Shown here: piece after piece, positions 1 through 10,363 of the stretch | Layout: each line of letters begins with the position of its first letter | Numbering within the stretch: the stretch's first letter is position 1 | Assembly: GCA_949987565.1 (NCBI GenBank) | Contig: OX465115.1 | Location: forward strand, 2,933,959 to 2,997,958 | DNA length: 64,000 bases | From: Luidia sarsii | Lineage: Eukaryota; Echinodermata; Asteroidea; Paxillosida; Luidiidae | Direction: 5' to 3' | Notes under the pieces: model-generated | The model's input: the letters and a program-made list of their open reading frames with translations, nothing else | What the model was told of the DNA's origin: nothing | Database searches by the model: none | Translations under genes and position numbers: made by a program

Positions 1-53
1 GCTGCTGCAGCTGCTGCAGCTGCTGCAGCTGCTGCAGCTGCTGCTGCTGCAGT
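1..53. repeat. CTG/CAG trinucleotide-like run at window edge
   Basis: Repeats of gctgctgcagctgctgcag. On the minus strand this codes for the Gln-Gln-Leu tract of the partial protein, so it is a coding repeat. Confidence 0.8.
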
Positions 54-1083
54 ACGGGCTTGATGGGTTTGACTTGGGAGCCCGGTTTGGCCGAGGACGA
101 GGACGGGGGCTTGGCCCTGATCTTGACGGCGTCCGCCGCCCCGGGCGAGAGCGGGTGCTGGGAGAGGGGCTTGGCGGGGCCGGAGGGGTACGGCGGGGGC
201 CGCTTGGACTGGAGCGGAGCGTGACCGCTGGGGGGCTTGGCCGGGGCGATCGTCCGCATCTGGGGGTGGAGGGCGTGGCCGGCCTTCTGGGGGTGCAGGC
301 TGAAGGAGGAGGCGCCCTTGCCCTGGGGCTGGACCTGGGCCACGGCCAGGCTGAGCGGGGCCGGGCCGCGGGTGGCGGCCGAGGGCAGGTGGATGCGGGA
401 GGGGTGGGCCTCGGCGGGGAAGCCCGTCAGCGCCGAGTGGAGCTTGGACTGGCCGGCCACATTGTAGGGCCCCACCATGGCCGGGTTGACCATGGTGGGG
501 GTGACGCCGCGGATCAAGGGCCCGTCGGCCGTGGTGATCAGCCCCAGGCTGCCCATCAGGCGGGGCTGGATGATGAGCGGCGGCCGCTGCTGGCCGTGGT
601 GGATGGCCTGCTGCAGGGAGGGGGTCACCCGCATCAGGGTGGACACCGTGGTGGTGGCGGCCGGGGCGGCGGTCGTCCCCGACGGACTGCTCAGGGCCGC
701 GGTGGCAGTGGTGGCGAGGTGGTGGGACCGGTTGAAGATGGGCGTCTGCGTGGTGATGATGACCGCCTGGTCCGAGCGGCCCCCGCCCGAGGGGCTCTTG
801 AGGGGCGGCCGCAGGAGGTGGAAGCCCGCCGGCATGCCGCTGACCAGCGCCGTAGAGGGCGGGCTCTTGGCCAGGTGCTGCACCAGGTAGTGGCCCGAGG
901 TGCTGGCCGGCCGCTGGAGGGCGTTGACCGAGGCCGTCAGGGCGCCCAGGCTGCCGCCGTGCTTGCCGATGGGGCTGGTGGCCGTCATCGGGATGGGGGC
1001 AGCGGCCGAGGCCGGGGACGAGCCGCTGGGGAACAGGATGGGGTGCTGGTGGTGGGCTGGACTGAGTATCGGAGGGCCCAGAG
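1..1083 (-). CDS. Pro/Gln/Ala-rich nuclear-type protein, internal exon, runs off left edge
   Basis: The minus strand is open from the acceptor TTGCAG ending at 1084 to the window edge. The strong GC bias at third codon positions and the lack of stops over about 360 codons argue for coding. The peptide is rich in Pro, Ala, Ser, Thr, His and Gln. It includes stretches such as LVQHLAKSPPSTALVSG, PLIIQPRLMGSLGLITTADG and TPTMVNPAMVGPYNVAG, and ends in Gln-Gln-Leu repeats at the edge. No folded domain is visible, so it resembles a disordered region of a transcriptional co-regulator. I do not recognise the family. It joins in phase 1 to the exon at 1398-1533. The plus-strand Gly/Arg-rich reading frames across it are shadows. 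Confidence 0.72.
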
Positions 1084-1397
1084 CTGCAATCAAAAACCCG
1101 TCGCAGACCCGGGTTAACGGCAATGTTTAGCATCACACTGCACAACAGTGCTTTGCAAAACCCTGCACAACAGACTCTCCGGTGCTGATCTGCATCCGGT
1201 CAAGGTTTAAAGGCCCAATACAACATTGGGAAGATCGGAAAACATCGATGTCCACAAATTTCCTTCTAATTTACACAGTTTGTAGATGGTCATGATAGAA
1301 TTCTCATGTTGAGAATGCTGTACTTTCCTAGAAATCTTCACTTGAACATGGACAAATAGCCAGACCGCAGTAGACGCAAATGCTGCTTTTTACTTAC

Positions 1398-1533
1398 CGG
1401 TGGTCGGGGAGTGTCCCCCGGGGGAGTTGGCGCCCGTGGGCGGGGGCAGGGCGAGTCGCTGATGGGCAACAGGTGGGATGGCGGGAGGGAGGACAGCCAC
1501 GGAGGACGGCGATGGGGAGGAGGTGGCCATCGG
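1398..1533 (-). CDS. Pro/Ala-rich protein, second coding exon
   Basis: The exon has acceptor TTTTGTCCAG and donor GTAAGTAA. It is 136 nt long, starting in phase 0 and ending in phase 1. Its codons (PMATSSPSPSSVAVLPPAIP, then APPTGANSPGG-like residues) join exactly in frame to the exon ending at 1083. The composition matches that exon. No domain is recognised. Confidence 0.6.
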
Positions 1534-1573
1534 CTGGACAAAAAGAGAAGAAGAAGAAAAAGGAACAAAAATA

Positions 1574-1668
1574 GGATAAATAGGTTTGCAGTGACACCAT
1601 GTAAATTCTCTTTTGTGAGTGCGGATCTGTAAGTGCGGTTCTGAAAAGAACCGGAGGAACTAGACATT
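1574..1668 (+). repeat. Half copy of a foldback repeat family
   Basis: Begins ggataaataggtttgc and runs through accatgtaaattctc to aagaaccggaggaac. It is the left half of the palindrome found complete at 13588-13754, with relatives near 16440 and 37468. Confidence 0.7.
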
Positions 1669-1896
1669 TCGAACAGTAGGCCTATGTTCGTCTTCAACAA
1701 AAGATAGTTGACCATCTGAAAGTCAATTCATTGAGGTTTGTCCTGCTCAGCACTGAGTGCTCCTGCTTTTTAGTGAAGACGTCTTACTCTTAACCACTCG
1801 ACCACCAAGCTGGTCAAGGTCGTGTGGCGAATTTTAATATTGTATAGTGGCGGGTACCGCGTTGCATCATAGATATAAGATGATGCTTGCGTCGAG

Positions 1897-2026
1897 GGGA
1901 ATGTAATTCATTGAGGTTTGCCCTCAAATCCCGCCCGAGCTGCCAGAAATGTTCTCATCAGGCATCAGGCAAAGCACTGAGCACTCGGTGCTTATCACGT
2001 CGAATAGTCAATGAATTACATTCTCC
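1897..2026. repeat. Interspersed repeat with hairpin ends
   Basis: Bounded by inverted gaatgtaattcattgag and tcaatgaattacattc. The interior (cccgcccgagctgcc ... ggcaaagcactgagcac) matches the repeats at 20520-20610 and 20932-21022. The remainder of 1669-2432 shows no gene. Confidence 0.5.
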
Positions 2027-2432
2027 TCGACACAAACATCATGTTATATTTGAAAAGGCAGTCATCAAAAGACTGGGGACTCTCAAGAGAGCCCTGGTAC
2101 ATTATATCACAAGTCTCGGGTTCAAGTCCTAGTCTCTATAGGCAGACAATGCTCAGTAAATGCTCCACAAGTTTGAATTCTCAAGAAAATCAATTATACG
2201 GAAGTAATACTGGGGCGCCCTCTCTGGCCCGATTCAAGAAAAGCAAAACGAAATGTCATTTGGCATAATTTGTGCGAATGAAGGACATTCTCATATGATT
2301 CTTCTCATCGAAGTTTCCATCTTGTCCGGATTAAGGACGTCAGATATACTTTTAATCTTTATTTTCTTTTTTTTTAATTCACCCTGTCCACCAGCATTTG
2401 TATACCAAAACCAGTTTCGTGGACACCTATAT

Positions 2433-2687
2433 CAGGCATGCAACTCTTGAATTGTAAAAAAAGAGGAAAATGTCCGAATGAAACTGCGAGCGCGAAGCAC
2501 GAAGCCCTTACGGTGTGTGGTTTGGGGCCGGGAAAATTTTTGGATTCTAGATGCTCTGTGGTGCATTCTGAGTAATTTGTGACAACTTATGACTTTGATT
2601 TAATTATTATTATTTTTTTTTTTTTTTTAATGGCCGAATTAAATAAAACGTGGAAATCCGCGGATCCGCGGACAAGTTGCATGCCTG
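2433..2687. mobile_element. Non-autonomous element with CAGGCATGCAACT termini
   Basis: Starts CAGGCATGCAACT and ends AGTTGCATGCCTG, with a 6-bp direct duplication CTATAT on both sides. A second copy in the opposite orientation lies at 29929-31094 with its own 6-bp duplication (ATGTAG). It has no coding capacity. Confidence 0.75.
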
Positions 2688-2787
2688 CTATATACACTTT
2701 TAGAATTTCCCTGTGGAGACCTATTGTACCTGATGTCCTACGTTTCCACAGGGCACCCACAAACACAGAGAATAGATCAATAGTTAC

Positions 2788-2898
2788 GTGTTTGGACTGT
2801 TCCACGAGTAAGGGCGGGTTCGCCGGGGGAGTGGTCGCTATGGCGGGAGGGGTCATCACCATGGTGATTGGCCGCGGACTTGGCTGTTGGTTGCTCAT
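2788..2898 (-). CDS. Putative first coding exon of the Pro/Ala-rich protein
   Basis: ATG at 2898 in a good context (GCCGAGATGAGC) opens 37 codons (MSNQQPSPRPITMVMTPPAI...) and ends in phase 0 at donor GTAACT. The exon at 1398-1533 begins in phase 0 and has the same Pro/Thr/Ala-rich composition. A splice acceptor (CTGTCCAG) precedes it at 2925, so a non-coding 5' exon may lie further right. It is assigned by phase and composition, not by homology. Confidence 0.5.
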
Positions 2899-3222
2899 CT
2901 CGGCCGGCAGAGGTGACCTCGGCGCTGGACAGGCAACCGCACTTGGTCCCACCTCAGCTGTGTCTGAGTGAGTGAATGAACGAATGAACGAATCCGACGC
3001 TTGAACCAAGGATGGCCAACAATTGAGAATTCTGTTGGTCGGGGCTGTTGAATTTTAAAGGCTCACCCCCTTCAACTGGAGTGAAACTTACCGTAGAGTG
3101 TCAATGGAGTGGTCATAATAAAGTCCACTTTTTAAAAATTTGGTCCCACGAATGAGTGAAAATTCATCAGATGGAGTTGCATGATGTTATTACAAGAACT
3201 ATTCAAACAATCAATTTTTTTA

Positions 3223-3405
3223 CGCAGTGGCTGTTGTTACGGCAGTCGTCCGTGTGGTTCCCTGACTTCACAGCATTTGTCAGGATGTTTAGCTCTTGGA
3301 ACCAGACTATCAGCTAATAGACTGGTTCAACCAGCCTGCAATGCTGACGAAATACAATCAAGTCAGAGAACCACACGGACGACTGCCGTAACAACAGCCA
3401 CTGCG
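3223..3405. mobile_element. Foldback MITE, copy 1
   Basis: A 183-bp element with ~45-bp inverted ends (CGCAGTGGCTGTTGTTACGG ... ccactgcg). It is flanked by nearly identical 9-bp sequences (attttttta / tttttttta). Other copies are at 9582, 9956 and 44916. Confidence 0.85.
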
Positions 3406-4250
3406 TTTTTTTTATTTAGCTGTAAAATGATATTTCATAAATATATCATTCACGCCTGTAGTAATCTTTCAATCCAGGGAATGACATGGAACAGCCAACC
3501 TGACCAATCAGGTGCCAGAATGCCATTCTGTGACATCACGCCGACCAAGTGAATAACAAAAATGTGCCCATTAAGAATACGGGAGTATTATTATCATTAT
3601 TATTTCATTCCTGCCATTCAATTTACAATACATATAAATTACAAGATGGGCATGGGAGAGACAAAAGCAAAAACAATCGCTGTGGCCAGAGACCGGTCAC
3701 TAGTGTCGGTGTCACTCCACATTAAGCTGTGATAGGTAATACAAATAAATATATGATAAGTATGAGGTTATTTACCCAACATTGTGAAAGCATGGAGGAA
3801 TAAGCTCCTGCTTAAAGGTGATACATTTTTACCAAAAAAGAGGGACGATTCCTCAAAAATAGGAAATGTTGGCAGCTATGGAAAGAGATGTGCATCGCTA
3901 GTACTAGTACTACTACTAGTAGTTGAGTAACGGTGTATTCGTGTGTAAAATTGTCGAGGAAATCTAATAACTAGGCCTACGTGTGAAATCCCCCCACGAT
4001 GTCTTGCACAAAATCTGTCACCAAAAAATAACGCGACAAAGCACGACCTATTTCCTCATTTTAAGCCGGAACTTCTTCCTGGTTTCACTCGGAGCCGAAT
4101 CAAATTACTGCTACCCCGACTTTTCTTTCTTGAGAGGTGTGTTTGAGGACTTACGTACTGCAGAACCAGCAGAAATTCCTCGATTCTTGCTGCAAAAAAT
4201 ACTGTCAACAACGACCAGAATTATTTTATTTTAGCTCAATTCGATCTATG
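3406..4250. other. Intergenic, no gene seen
   Basis: AT-rich sequence with short ATT runs and a small TAC/TAG cluster near 3900-3925. I see no splice-bounded exon or RNA gene. Confidence 0.5.
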
Positions 4251-4714
4251 GTGTGCTTCATAGAGCTCTATTAAAAGAACTAGAGGGCGCGCGTCCCGTA
4301 CTGCGTACGCAGCGCCCGTGTGCCCGCATGGAGAGCCGGGCGCCATGTTCAAACAGGGCAAAAACTGCGCAAAGTTCCCGGATGTGTAAACAGCGCGTGC
4401 GATATATCAATGGGGAAGCAAAGCTACGCGCGGACACCGTGGAAGTTAATTAATGTAAAAATCAATTACGTGGACTTACTTATCTGATTTTTTGTTGTTA
4501 ATAAAAATACAAGTATAAAGAAGATTAGTAACCTTATGAACGTACCTCATCTGTCCAAACAGTCTTGTGTAAGTTGTAGAAGCTAGACGACGGAAACCGG
4601 ACTGCATCGGGCATGCACATCATGTCGCGGCCAGAGTTGTTGTGTGTGTTTGTGAAGTCACATCATCACAGTTTAGTTTAGTCACCATCATTATGCATAC
4701 ATGTGTAAATCAGT

Positions 4715-5015
4715 CTACTGCCCTAGAAACAATATGGTTTTGTTCAATTGATGTCTTTTAGACGCCTCGTTGTTTTTTACGAATCTTTCTGTGTAAAGCC
4801 TGCCGTGATGGTGAAGAATGGTTCTCATATACAAGGAGCTGATTTTTTTGATGAGCTGCGTACAGTGGTCATCCTCTCCTGTCACATCGTGATCCAGAAA
4901 GTGGTCACTCAAATCGTTGAACACGGAGCCATGCAGGTTTTTCAGTAGTTCAAGTTGAACAGATGTCATCATATGATGGGAAGTTTTCATTGGGCCTGTG
5001 GTAGACAAAGCTCTC
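4715..5015 (-). CDS. Probable C-terminal exon of transposase
   Basis: Acceptor TTGTCATGCAG, stop at 4715. The last ~60 residues (HCTQLIKKISSLYMRTILHH, then KRHQLNKTILFLGQ at the end) resemble the C-terminal tail common in DNA transposases of this general type, in which a charged helix is followed by a terminal L-x-K-x-I-L-F motif. This is judged from memory of the pattern, not from an alignment. Confidence 0.5.
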
Positions 5016-5482
5016 CTGCATGACAACACAAGATTGTCACTTGCATGCATGTAGCAAGTTGTGTTTATAATTTAATTTAACATGATCCAAATCACCAGTT
5101 AAGCAAGCAGGCAAATTTACTGTTTGTATACTTCTTTACTGCTATCATCTTTTGGATGAATTCCTGTGTGAAAAGGATAATTATTTTGTTTAATTTCACA
5201 TACATGTACATGTGAAAAACATTGTTTTTTTTCCCTCAAAAATACAGAGAATATATATCATAATAATATCAGAATAAAATATAATCATAAGCTGTATATT
5301 CAGTCATAACATACACAGGATGTTACAAATGCATTGTGATAATAGCACCACTGTAAATCTCAAACTAATTGTCTTATTTTATCTTTAGACAATTTGGATT
5401 TATTTGCCTTACTTCACACTAACAGTAGGACTCAAATTTGTTGTTTATGTCACAGCAGATTGTACAATCAGTACGTAATTGT

Positions 5483-6850
5483 GTGAGAGCTCAGGAACTC
5501 GGGCAATAATCTTATATTTTGCAAAACAAAAACAGGATAAAAACAGGGTTGGCTCAGTCACTGAAATAGAAAAAGCACAAAGTTTAATTAATACAATATA
5601 AACAATTTCCCCTGCCCTATAGGTGTTGTGCTGACTAGCTCATCCTAATAGAAGTACATGCACACTGGGGAGAGACACACACACACGGGACACAGTTGGT
5701 ATTAAACTCAAACCAGTTCTCCCTTTATTCTACAATTTCCTCAACACAAAATAAATTCTGATCCTATTTTGTAATAGTTGTTCTCAACCCCACCCCGGCC
5801 CTTCAAAGTGAGTGTGCATGTCCCCTCATCTCTGATTGGCAGCAAGTTCCATGGAATGTGATTACTGCAAGTTCTGTCATGCCATCCAAGCCGCAAGAGT
5901 GCACACATGCAGTCATGTTTCCCACAGTGTTCATGCGCATTACACCTGAAACAAACTTTTACAAACTAATCTGACAACTAAAAAGTACAAAAGAATGGTG
6001 CTGGCTTGATGCAAGCCATTCTCCTTGTATCCATCTACCCAGCTAGTTTGCCAGCATATTCCCATGCCCATCACAGCTTGACTGAACTGGCAGAAGTCTG
6101 GTTGGATGATGGATGATCCATCCAACACTCCTACGACTTGTTCTCAGAGGGTGCAGCCATCAAAGTTGAACAAGACTCCGGGGGATTGAATGACTCCACT
6201 GACTCATCACAAGCATGGGGTAGTGGCTGTGAAGAAGTGGGTCCAGGGAACATAGATTTTGATGGTGGCTCTCCTGGCAGAAGGAGGGCTTGGGGTTGGG
6301 GCAGGCTCCACTGCTTTGCAAGAAGCATCAGGGAGAGGCAGCGGAGGTACATGTCATCTTCAGACAATGGAGGTGGTGGTTCTGCAGCCAATGGGGAAGT
6401 AGGAGGCATGGCAACCTCTACAGCTTCATCAGAAGCACCAGGTGACAGCAGGCAACAGACTCACTGGTGATGGACAATACCAGGAGTTGTAGCAGAACTC
6501 TCACCCTCTCCATCTACTGTTACTGCTGCAACCCATGTGGGACGCTTTTCTGGCTTGAGGTGCAAGACTTCTTCCCTGATGTCAAGCAGCTCGACCCTCA
6601 TCTCCTTTGCATATTTTGTCACAATCCTCTGGTAGCGACAGAAAGACTGCTCCAGTGACTCCATCTCTGCTGTGTGAAACCAACCCTTTATTGTGTCTTG
6701 CAAGTTGCCTGATCCTGTTGATGCATTTGAGAGCGCAGGAACACAGGCAATGATCTTTTATTTTGCAAAACACAAAAAGGGGGGAAATGGGTTGGCTCAC
6801 AGGCGCAGCCTATGAAACAGAGAAAACACAAAGAATAATTAATTCAATAT
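5483..6850. repeat. Pair of ~120-bp direct repeats inside the transposon
   Basis: 5483-5605 and 6729-6850 share the order gagagc-caggaac, caat-atctt-tattttgcaaaac, gggttggctca and caaag-taattaat. This indicates an internal duplication. The sequence between holds the 6131-6703 coding candidate. Confidence 0.6.
6131..6703 (-). CDS. Possible internal coding exons of the transposon gene
   Basis: Two open minus-strand stretches abut here: 6703-6461 (contains EQSFCRYQRIVTKYAKEM and a charged helix) and 6409-6131 (contains a DDMYLRCLSLMLLAKQW segment resembling the C-terminal helix of BESS/MADF-type proteins, then a Pro-rich tail and stop). A donor-like CACCAGTGAGT lies between them, but I could not find a phase-consistent junction. 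The function is unknown; it may be transposon cargo or an accessory DNA-binding protein. Confidence 0.3.
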
Positions 6851-8061
6851 ACATGTAACAGTAAAATAAATACGAAAAGCATAGCTGTCCAACTTATAGC
6901 CAACTGTAAACAAAACACTCGGCCATCAGTGAACTTCCGATGCATATTAATGAGAAGCCAAAATGTCATTTAAGGTTTTGCCCATCCAGGTCATGTAGTG
7001 GCTGGCCTCACTCCCAGGTACAGTACATGTAGGATGGTGGCAGCCCACACTGATCCAATGCCCTGGGACTATGTGAATAGTAGAAATGATTGCTTATCAG
7101 TTGTCAGTGCTTAACCCATACACACAGTATCACTGTATGCACTTGCACAGGCACTTAAGCATGTGCTCCTGAATTGGCTGTAGCACACAGCATGGCCAGA
7201 GGGGCCATCAGCATCTCAGGAGTCTCACAGACAATTCTCAGCTCCAGTAGCCAACCTAACATTACTGGCAATAACCCATAGCAAGTCAAAGCATAATGTC
7301 ATAATACTCTACCATACACTTACAGTTTCTGAACTTGTAATTGTATCCAAAATAAAAGAAGTTCAAAGTTGGCCAGATATCAATTAGCAATAACCCATGA
7401 AATGAATACTACATTCTAGGTAAATATACAAAAAAGCAATATGAAGTTGTCTAACAACCCAATGCATCCAAGCATGATCCAAGCCACCTTGGCAACTTAT
7501 AATGGCATCAATGATCATAAATCCGTATAAATGGAAACAGATTAGAAAGATTAGAAAGGAACCTATACCGTGAGAATACACAGATAAGAGGGGTTGAGTA
7601 CATAACTATGTGGCCTTAAAATACAAAATAGGATGCTGGTCTACTGTTGGTTTCCCTAGTTTCCTTGACAAATACATTTGTTTCAAATACATACACCTAG
7701 GAATGAAAAATATATGTATATATGCTGTTCAATACTCACATGAAGTTGGTGTCTACCGTGGCCTTACACCATGGCCAAATCTGACTGTCTCTGCCAGCCT
7801 TAATTAAGAGGGGCACTAATGTGGCACTGTGCCTGTTGGCTGCTACTACACCCCAGTTCACTGCACAAGATTGTTGCCATGGCAACAGCAGTACTGCAGG
7901 GTATATTGCTTCTCCTATGCTAAGACAAAGGGACAGTGATTATCTACAACTGAACATTCAGGCCTTAATCAAAAAGATACAATTGTGCTGATTAGAAAAT
8001 TCCAACTACATGTAACATTTTGTCCATGGAAAAATTACTGCATAGCCTCTGTATTGCTTAC

Positions 8062-8186
8062 CTCTCACGTAATTATGTTTTTCAAAATGCTCACTGCAAA
8101 CTCTGTGGTGAACTGTTGGCTGAAAATTATCACGACTGATATTAATTAGCCACTTTGTCAGCAAACTGGGGTCTTCAGGGGGAAAT
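8062..8186 (-). CDS. THAP-domain protein, exon 2
   Basis: Acceptor TTTTCACTCAG, donor GTAAGCAAT. Together with exon 1 it completes a THAP domain: FPPEDPSLLTKWL, then a Trp/Phe-type core, and RVCSEHF supplying the CxxH zinc ligands. It ends in phase 1. Downstream exons of this gene were not resolved with certainty. Confidence 0.85.
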
Positions 8187-8813
8187 CTGAGTGAAAAGTA
8201 AGAAATATCTAGACTGTAAGTTACCATATTTGTCTATTTGACATAGTGAGTACCGGTTAGTGGAAAGGTTCTCATCCAGCTACACATGTACCCTGCTTCT
8301 AAAAACCATTCACTTGGCAAAATCAGTACCGTAAATTTGCCTGAAGGATTCGGGGATGTCAGATAGGTTCAGCCTCTAACTCTAAGTGTAAATGAAAAAA
8401 GGACTGAGCTCAGTGGATTCTGCCCAACTCTTCTGAATTGATAAGTACCTCAAAATGTCATCTTCGCAGATAGAATACACACATGTACTAAAGTAAAAGT
8501 AAGTTTCTAATAGAATTCTTTCTAGTATTTAGCCTTTTTAGGATGATCATTGATGATGATATTTCTGTTTAAGTGTTTAGAAATTTCATAATTTGTACTA
8601 ATTAAGGTATTTCTAGTCAATGTGTTGTACCATGGGTGTACACAGGTCGTCACCATTTTCTGGAACAGCCACCTTTCTTTAAAGTTTATGTTTGTGGAAT
8701 AAATTTTTGAGACACGCAATACGCACAGGCCTAGGCTTCCATCATTCATGCACCATGGACGTGGTAAAAATAAGTCATTTTAATTTAATTATTAATGTCA
8801 CTTAAGCACTCAC

Positions 8814-8884
8814 TTGTGGAATGAAATGTTGCTTCCCTTCTTTCTCCGATTTGTGCAACCGTAGCAAGCACAACTATCCGGCAT
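8814..8884 (-). CDS. THAP-domain protein, exon 1
   Basis: ATG at 8884 opens MPDSCACYGCTNRRKKGSN, followed by ISFH and then a donor GTGAGTGC. CxxC followed by NR and SFHK is the classic start of a THAP C2CH zinc-finger DNA-binding domain, as in THAP1. The exon ends in phase 2 and continues in frame at 8186. It lies inside the TIR-bounded transposon, so it is most likely the DNA-binding end of the transposase. Confidence 0.85.
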
Positions 8885-9127
8885 TTTGCCTGTAGACCGA
8901 GAAGAGAAAAGTTGATTTGCAATGTAGCCGATTTTGTTTATGGGTGACTTCGCATGTGTTTACATGCATCGTTGCCCTGAAGTTTCCGTCAAGTTGCCCT
9001 GTTTGAACATGGCGCCGGCGTCTCCATGGTGGCACACGGAATCTGGCGAGTGCGCCCTCTAGTTTTTTTTATAGAGCTCTATGGTGTGCTTTTACTGCGC
9101 CCTCAACGACGAGAAGAATTTGGGACG

Positions 9128-9164
9128 AACTTCCCAGAATGCATCATCCAACATGGCGGCGCCC
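9128..9164 (+). promoter_or_regulatory. ZNF143-like plus YY1-like promoter motifs of BMS1
   Basis: AACTTCCCAGAATGCAT matches the core of the ZNF143/SBS motif, and CCAACATGGCGGCGCCC a few bases on matches a YY1 site. The pairing is typical of housekeeping promoters. It sits about 1 kb before the BMS1 start codon, outside the transposon. Activity is inferred. Confidence 0.55.
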
Positions 9165-9352
9165 ATTGCTTACATATGACGCTCCTCACGTGGTGTTGAA
9201 AAGCTGCCGGGGTTCTAAAAAATCGGATTCTTTATGTGAGTTAAACTGTTGGTTATGTGCTGCCTTGCAAGAAGATTACCATCGTCGAAATCGAGGGCGA
9301 TCGCTGTTGGTACAACACGTCGAGAGGAACATTAAAGTTAGACCAGGCATAC
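9165..9352 (+). other. Possible non-coding first exon of BMS1
   Basis: Lies just downstream of the promoter motifs and ends at a consensus donor (CATAC|GTAAGTCG at 9353). A matching acceptor (CACTGATCAG) ends at 10176, 17 nt before the start codon. Splicing across would remove both foldback elements from the mRNA. Inferred from signals only. Confidence 0.4.
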
Positions 9353-9581
9353 GTAAGTCGTAAGTCCGACTCCGAGTAACTTGCCATTGGACTTGGAGTT
9401 GGAGTTGGAGTCTTGGACCCTTGGCAACCTTGCCTTACAAGCTACATTAATCGTCCTTTTTTAATTTAAAAAAGGGCGATTGTAAGGGTTCACGTGTTCA
9501 CTAGACACTAGGCATACGTGTGGACTAGAGCCTAGGGCTAGAGCCGGCTAGAGTAGAGGCAGTGCTAACAAATAACAATTT

Positions 9582-9773
9582 CGCAGTGGCTGTTGTTACG
9601 GCAGTCGTCCGTGTGGTTCCCTGACTTCATAGTATTTGTCAGGATGTTTAGCTCTTGGAACCAGACTAGTATCAGCTAATAGTAATAGACTGGATCAACC
9701 AGCCTGCAATGCTGACAAAATACAATCAAGTCAGGGAACCACACGGACGACTGCCGTGACAACAGCCACTGCG
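9582..9773. mobile_element. Foldback MITE, copy 2
   Basis: A 192-bp foldback element with cgcagtgg/ccactgcg termini and a perfect 9-bp duplication TAACAATTT. It lies upstream of the BMS1 start codon. Confidence 0.9.
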
Positions 9774-9955
9774 TAACAATTTTTTAACATAACAGTATTC
9801 ACTAACACTACAGTTACAGCATTGAATACTTTTCACTTTCAGCTACTTCGTAGGATGAGTAACATACTATTACTAACAATAACAGTAACATTAACAATAT
9901 TTTCTAATGCATTATAAATGTAATTCATATTTTTTGGGGGGCATCTTATTCTTAA

Positions 9956-10139
9956 CGCAGTGGCTGTTGTTACGGCAGTCGTCCGTGTGGTTCCCTGACT
10001 TGATTTGTATTTCGTCAGCATTGCAGGCTGGTTGAACCAGTCTATTAGCTGATAGTCTGGTTCCAAGAGCTAAACATACTGACAAATACTGTGAAGTCAG
10101 GGAACCACAAGAACGACTGCCGTAACAACAGCCACTGCG
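9956..10139. mobile_element. Foldback MITE, copy 3
   Basis: A 184-bp copy with a perfect 9-bp duplication TATTCTTAA, ending 54 bp before the BMS1 ATG. Its loop runs opposite to that of copy 2. Confidence 0.9.
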
Positions 10140-10193
10140 TATTCTTAAACACAGATTGTTCACTGTCACTGATCAGCATCTGGAGGCTTGAGA

Positions 10194-10363
10194 ATGGAGT
10201 CGGCAAAGCCAGAGCAACGGCAGCATCGCCAGGCCCAGTCTGGCCCCAAGGCCAAGAAGAAGAAGGACAAGAACCCGCACGAGCAGGAGCAGACGGCCAG
10301 GGAGAGGAATCCCAGGGCCTTTGCCATCAACTCCGTCAACAAGAGGGCCAGGAGCGTACGAAG
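10194..10363 (+). CDS. BMS1: BMS1 coding exon 1
   Basis: Starts at ATG 10194 (AGAATGGAGT), giving [13 protein letters not shown], a basic KAKKKKDK stretch and [11 protein letters not shown] as in other BMS1 N-termini. The donor GTGCGG follows in phase 2. A TTG-initiated reading two codons earlier is only a frame extension. Confidence 0.92.

Larger units (their letters stand above)
4259..9083 (-). mobile_element. P-superfamily-like DNA transposon with THAP gene
   Basis: The ends are inverted repeats. The left begins CATAGAGCTCTATT and continues through aactagagggcgc. The right is the reverse complement ending agagctctatg. Similarity continues inward for about 100 bp, including ggcgccatgttcaaacaggg on both sides. 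An 8-bp duplication GTGTGCTT directly flanks both ends (4251-4258 and 9084-9091). Inside, on the minus strand, are a split THAP zinc-finger domain (8884-8062) and a distal exon resembling the C-terminus of DNA transposases (5015-4715). THAP domain plus 8-bp duplication are hallmarks of P elements. I could not assemble a full transposase, so it may be degenerate or non-autonomous. Its right end lies only 44 bp from the BMS1 promoter motifs. Confidence 0.8.

Noticed and set aside
74..1117. A 347-codon plus-strand Gly/Arg-rich frame
   Set aside because: It is the shadow of the minus-strand Pro/Gln-rich exon. Splice phases and residue composition support the minus strand.
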